58,833 nt of DNA from Bacteroidia bacterium. GTDB taxonomy: Bacteria > Bacteroidota > Bacteroidia > Cytophagales > Cyclobacteriaceae. Location: positions 1 to 58,833 of the forward strand of contig JAUILA010000030.1 of NCBI GenBank assembly GCA_030432655.1. Direction: 5' to 3'. Under the pieces are notes generated by a model. That model made no database searches and was not told where the DNA came from. It saw nothing but the letters and a program-made list of their open reading frames with translations. Numbering within the stretch: the first letter of the stretch is position 1; each line of letters begins with the position of its first letter. Positions 57,726 to 58,833 of the stretch are shown here, piece by piece. Both the position numbers and the translations under genes were made by a program.

Positions 57726-58833
57726 TTATTTAGATTCCGCTTTACCGGTTTTTGAGGTCTTTAACGCACGCATCAGAATAAAAATTCCCGCGAGGATCAG
57801 GGGGATACTCAGCAGCTGTCCCATGTTGAATTTCATGGAATCTTCAAACGCTACCTGGTTTTCCTTGAACAACTCATGAACAAAGCGTAATCCGAACAGG
57901 AGGATCAGGAATAATCCGAGCAACAGCCCGGGTGGTGTGTCATTTTTCATCCGGTACCAGATAAAAAACAGCAGAGCGAAAATCATCAGTGATGTAAATG
58001 ATTCATACAGCTGGGTGGGATGACGTGAAATGCCATAAACTTCTGCCACAGCAAAAAAATTACCGCCTTTCTGAGTGACCGTATAAGGAATTGACTGTCC
58101 CGGTGGTATGTAAATATGTTCCGAGAAATAAGGTTCGTTGGTGAGTCTGCGCTGAAGGAAATCCAGGAAATCGGTACTCACATAATTTTCTGTATTGATG
58201 CTGTTATTGGCAAAAGTGATTTCCATCCTGAGCGGCTGATAACCTTCTTCGTTTGGCTGCCGTGAAGGGTCTTTGGAAAAATCAACCTCATCAATAAGCA
58301 TATCCGGCTCTTCAAAATACTCAATCGCATTTTTTGCGAAAACGACGCCATATTCACTATTCGTTGGTTTTCCATAAATCTCAGAATTCATGAAATTTCC
58401 AAAACGGATAAGACAACCCGTAAGTGCCACGACGATCACGATCCGATCAACAACCTGTAAATAATTCTGTCCGGGTCGTGTGATTCGCTCGGCTTTGAAT
58501 TTAATGCCCTTTACGGTGATTTTATATCTGGAATAGATCCAGAGTGCGAAAAGGATACCGAACGCCGCACCATGACTGGCCAGTCCGCCTTCATGGATCT
58601 TCAGGATATCAATCGGGTTGGACAGGTACTTTTCCGGCTCGTAAAAAAGCACGTGCCCCAGCCTGGCCCCAATTACGGTGGCAATGACCATGAAAATAGT
58701 GAGGGTCTCCACGTCCTTTTCCGGTTTCCCTTCCTTACGGTAAATATAAAACAGGATTTGCTGTGAAATCAGAAAGCCCAGTGCAAACAGAAGACCGTAA
58801 TAACGTACGGGACGGCCACCGAGAAGCGGGATC
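57726..58833 (-). CDS. lgt: Prolipoprotein diacylglyceryl transferase (5' end outside window)
   Basis: The frame is open to the right edge of the window: the bases before a GTG at 58712 read on into RPVRYYGLLFALGFLISQQI, typical Lgt N-terminal residues. 368 residues are visible. It attaches diacylglycerol to the lipobox Cys of lipoproteins (such as the DUF4136, sulfatase and adaptor proteins here). Motifs: ARLGHVLFYEPEKYLSNP, the His/Gly segment GGLASHGAAFG, and the conserved 'RFGNFMNSEIYGKPT' with 'GISRHPTQLYESF'. Between these two an insertion of about 75 residues (acidic, residues about 165-240) is present, absent from E. coli Lgt. Upstream start lies beyond the window. Confidence 0.95.
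   Translation of the reverse strand, partial: IPLLGGRPVRYYGLLFALGFLISQQILFYIYRKEGKPEKDVETLTIFMVIATVIGARLGHVLFYEPEKYLSNPIDILKIHEGGLASHGAAFGILFALWIYSRYKITVKGIKFKAERITRPGQNYLQVVDRIVIVVALTGCLIRFGNFMNSEIYGKPTNSEYGVVFAKNAIEYFEEPDMLIDEVDFSKDPSRQPNEEGYQPLRMEITFANNSINTENYVSTDFLDFLQRRLTNEPYFSEHIYIPPGQSIPYTVTQKGGNFFAVAEVYGISRHPTQLYESFTSLMIFALLFFIWYRMKNDTPPGLLLGLFLILLFGLRFVHELFKENQVAFEDSMKFNMGQLLSIPLILAGIFILMRALKTSKTGKAESK

Overview
The window reads as a chromosomal segment of a Bacteroidota bacterium; a Cytophagales-like lineage is my guess and is not proven by the sequence. The support is a set of TAnnTTTG promoter elements (the Bacteroidota -7 box) in place of TTGACA/TATAAT pairs, TonB_C and carboxypeptidase-regulatory-like (CarboxypepD_reg) proteins, a PorV-like outer-membrane protein, DUF3127 and DUF4136 proteins, an LTxxQ protein with a SusC-type plug tail, and a TetR-TolC-adaptor-RND efflux operon.

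Layout. (1) 1-4.8 kb: an AT-rich block with a hairpin terminator, four tandem 11-bp repeats and five poorly characterised genes, all on the minus strand. It looks like accessory or acquired DNA. (2) 4.8-8.0 kb: minus-strand serine hydrolase, PH-like membrane protein, SRPBCC protein and CarboxypepD_reg-like protein. (3) 8.1-14.0 kb: amidase, a TetR/cupin divergent pair with two operator palindromes, a TlpA-DUF3738 protein, a Cys-rich/CarboxypepD_reg protein paired with a transglutaminase, and a TonB_C protein. (4) 14-22 kb: small membrane and barrel proteins, DinB, galK, rhodanese, a FadL-type porin, and an esterase-sulfatase glycan-trimming pair. (5) 22-30 kb: ABC permease, patatin-barrel protein, an ECF sigma / membrane protein / LTxxQ-plug-tail operon closed by a strong terminator, and a Gfo/Idh oxidoreductase. 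(6) 30-39 kb: AI-2E exporter, DUF748 protein, exported RidA, metG, and the tRNA-Gln-prs-rplY-pth-thiamine-binding cluster. (7) 39-45 kb: DUF4136 lipoprotein, single-chain purL, a small unknown protein and an alpha/beta hydrolase. (8) 44.5-52.5 kb: TetR-TolC-adaptor-RND-metallophosphoesterase operon with a strong TetR-type palindrome. (9) 52.5-58.8 kb, minus strand: lgt (cut by the window end), an Omp85-like protein, a PorV-like barrel, a helix-hairpin-helix barrel protein, an unlisted 34-residue membrane microprotein, an SSB-like DUF3127 protein and a small exported protein.

Functionally the window mixes core metabolism (purL, prs, metG, pth, rplY, lgt, galK) with envelope biology. The two places most worth pursuing are the sigma / anti-sigma-like / LTxxQ-plug operon at 26.9-28.5 kb, which has the layout of a periplasmic-sensor ECF system, and the Omp85/PorV-like/HHH-barrel/microprotein cluster at 53.3-57.6 kb, which could be an undescribed outer-membrane (possibly DNA-handling) assembly. 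I see no CRISPR array, rRNA, insertion sequence or prophage.
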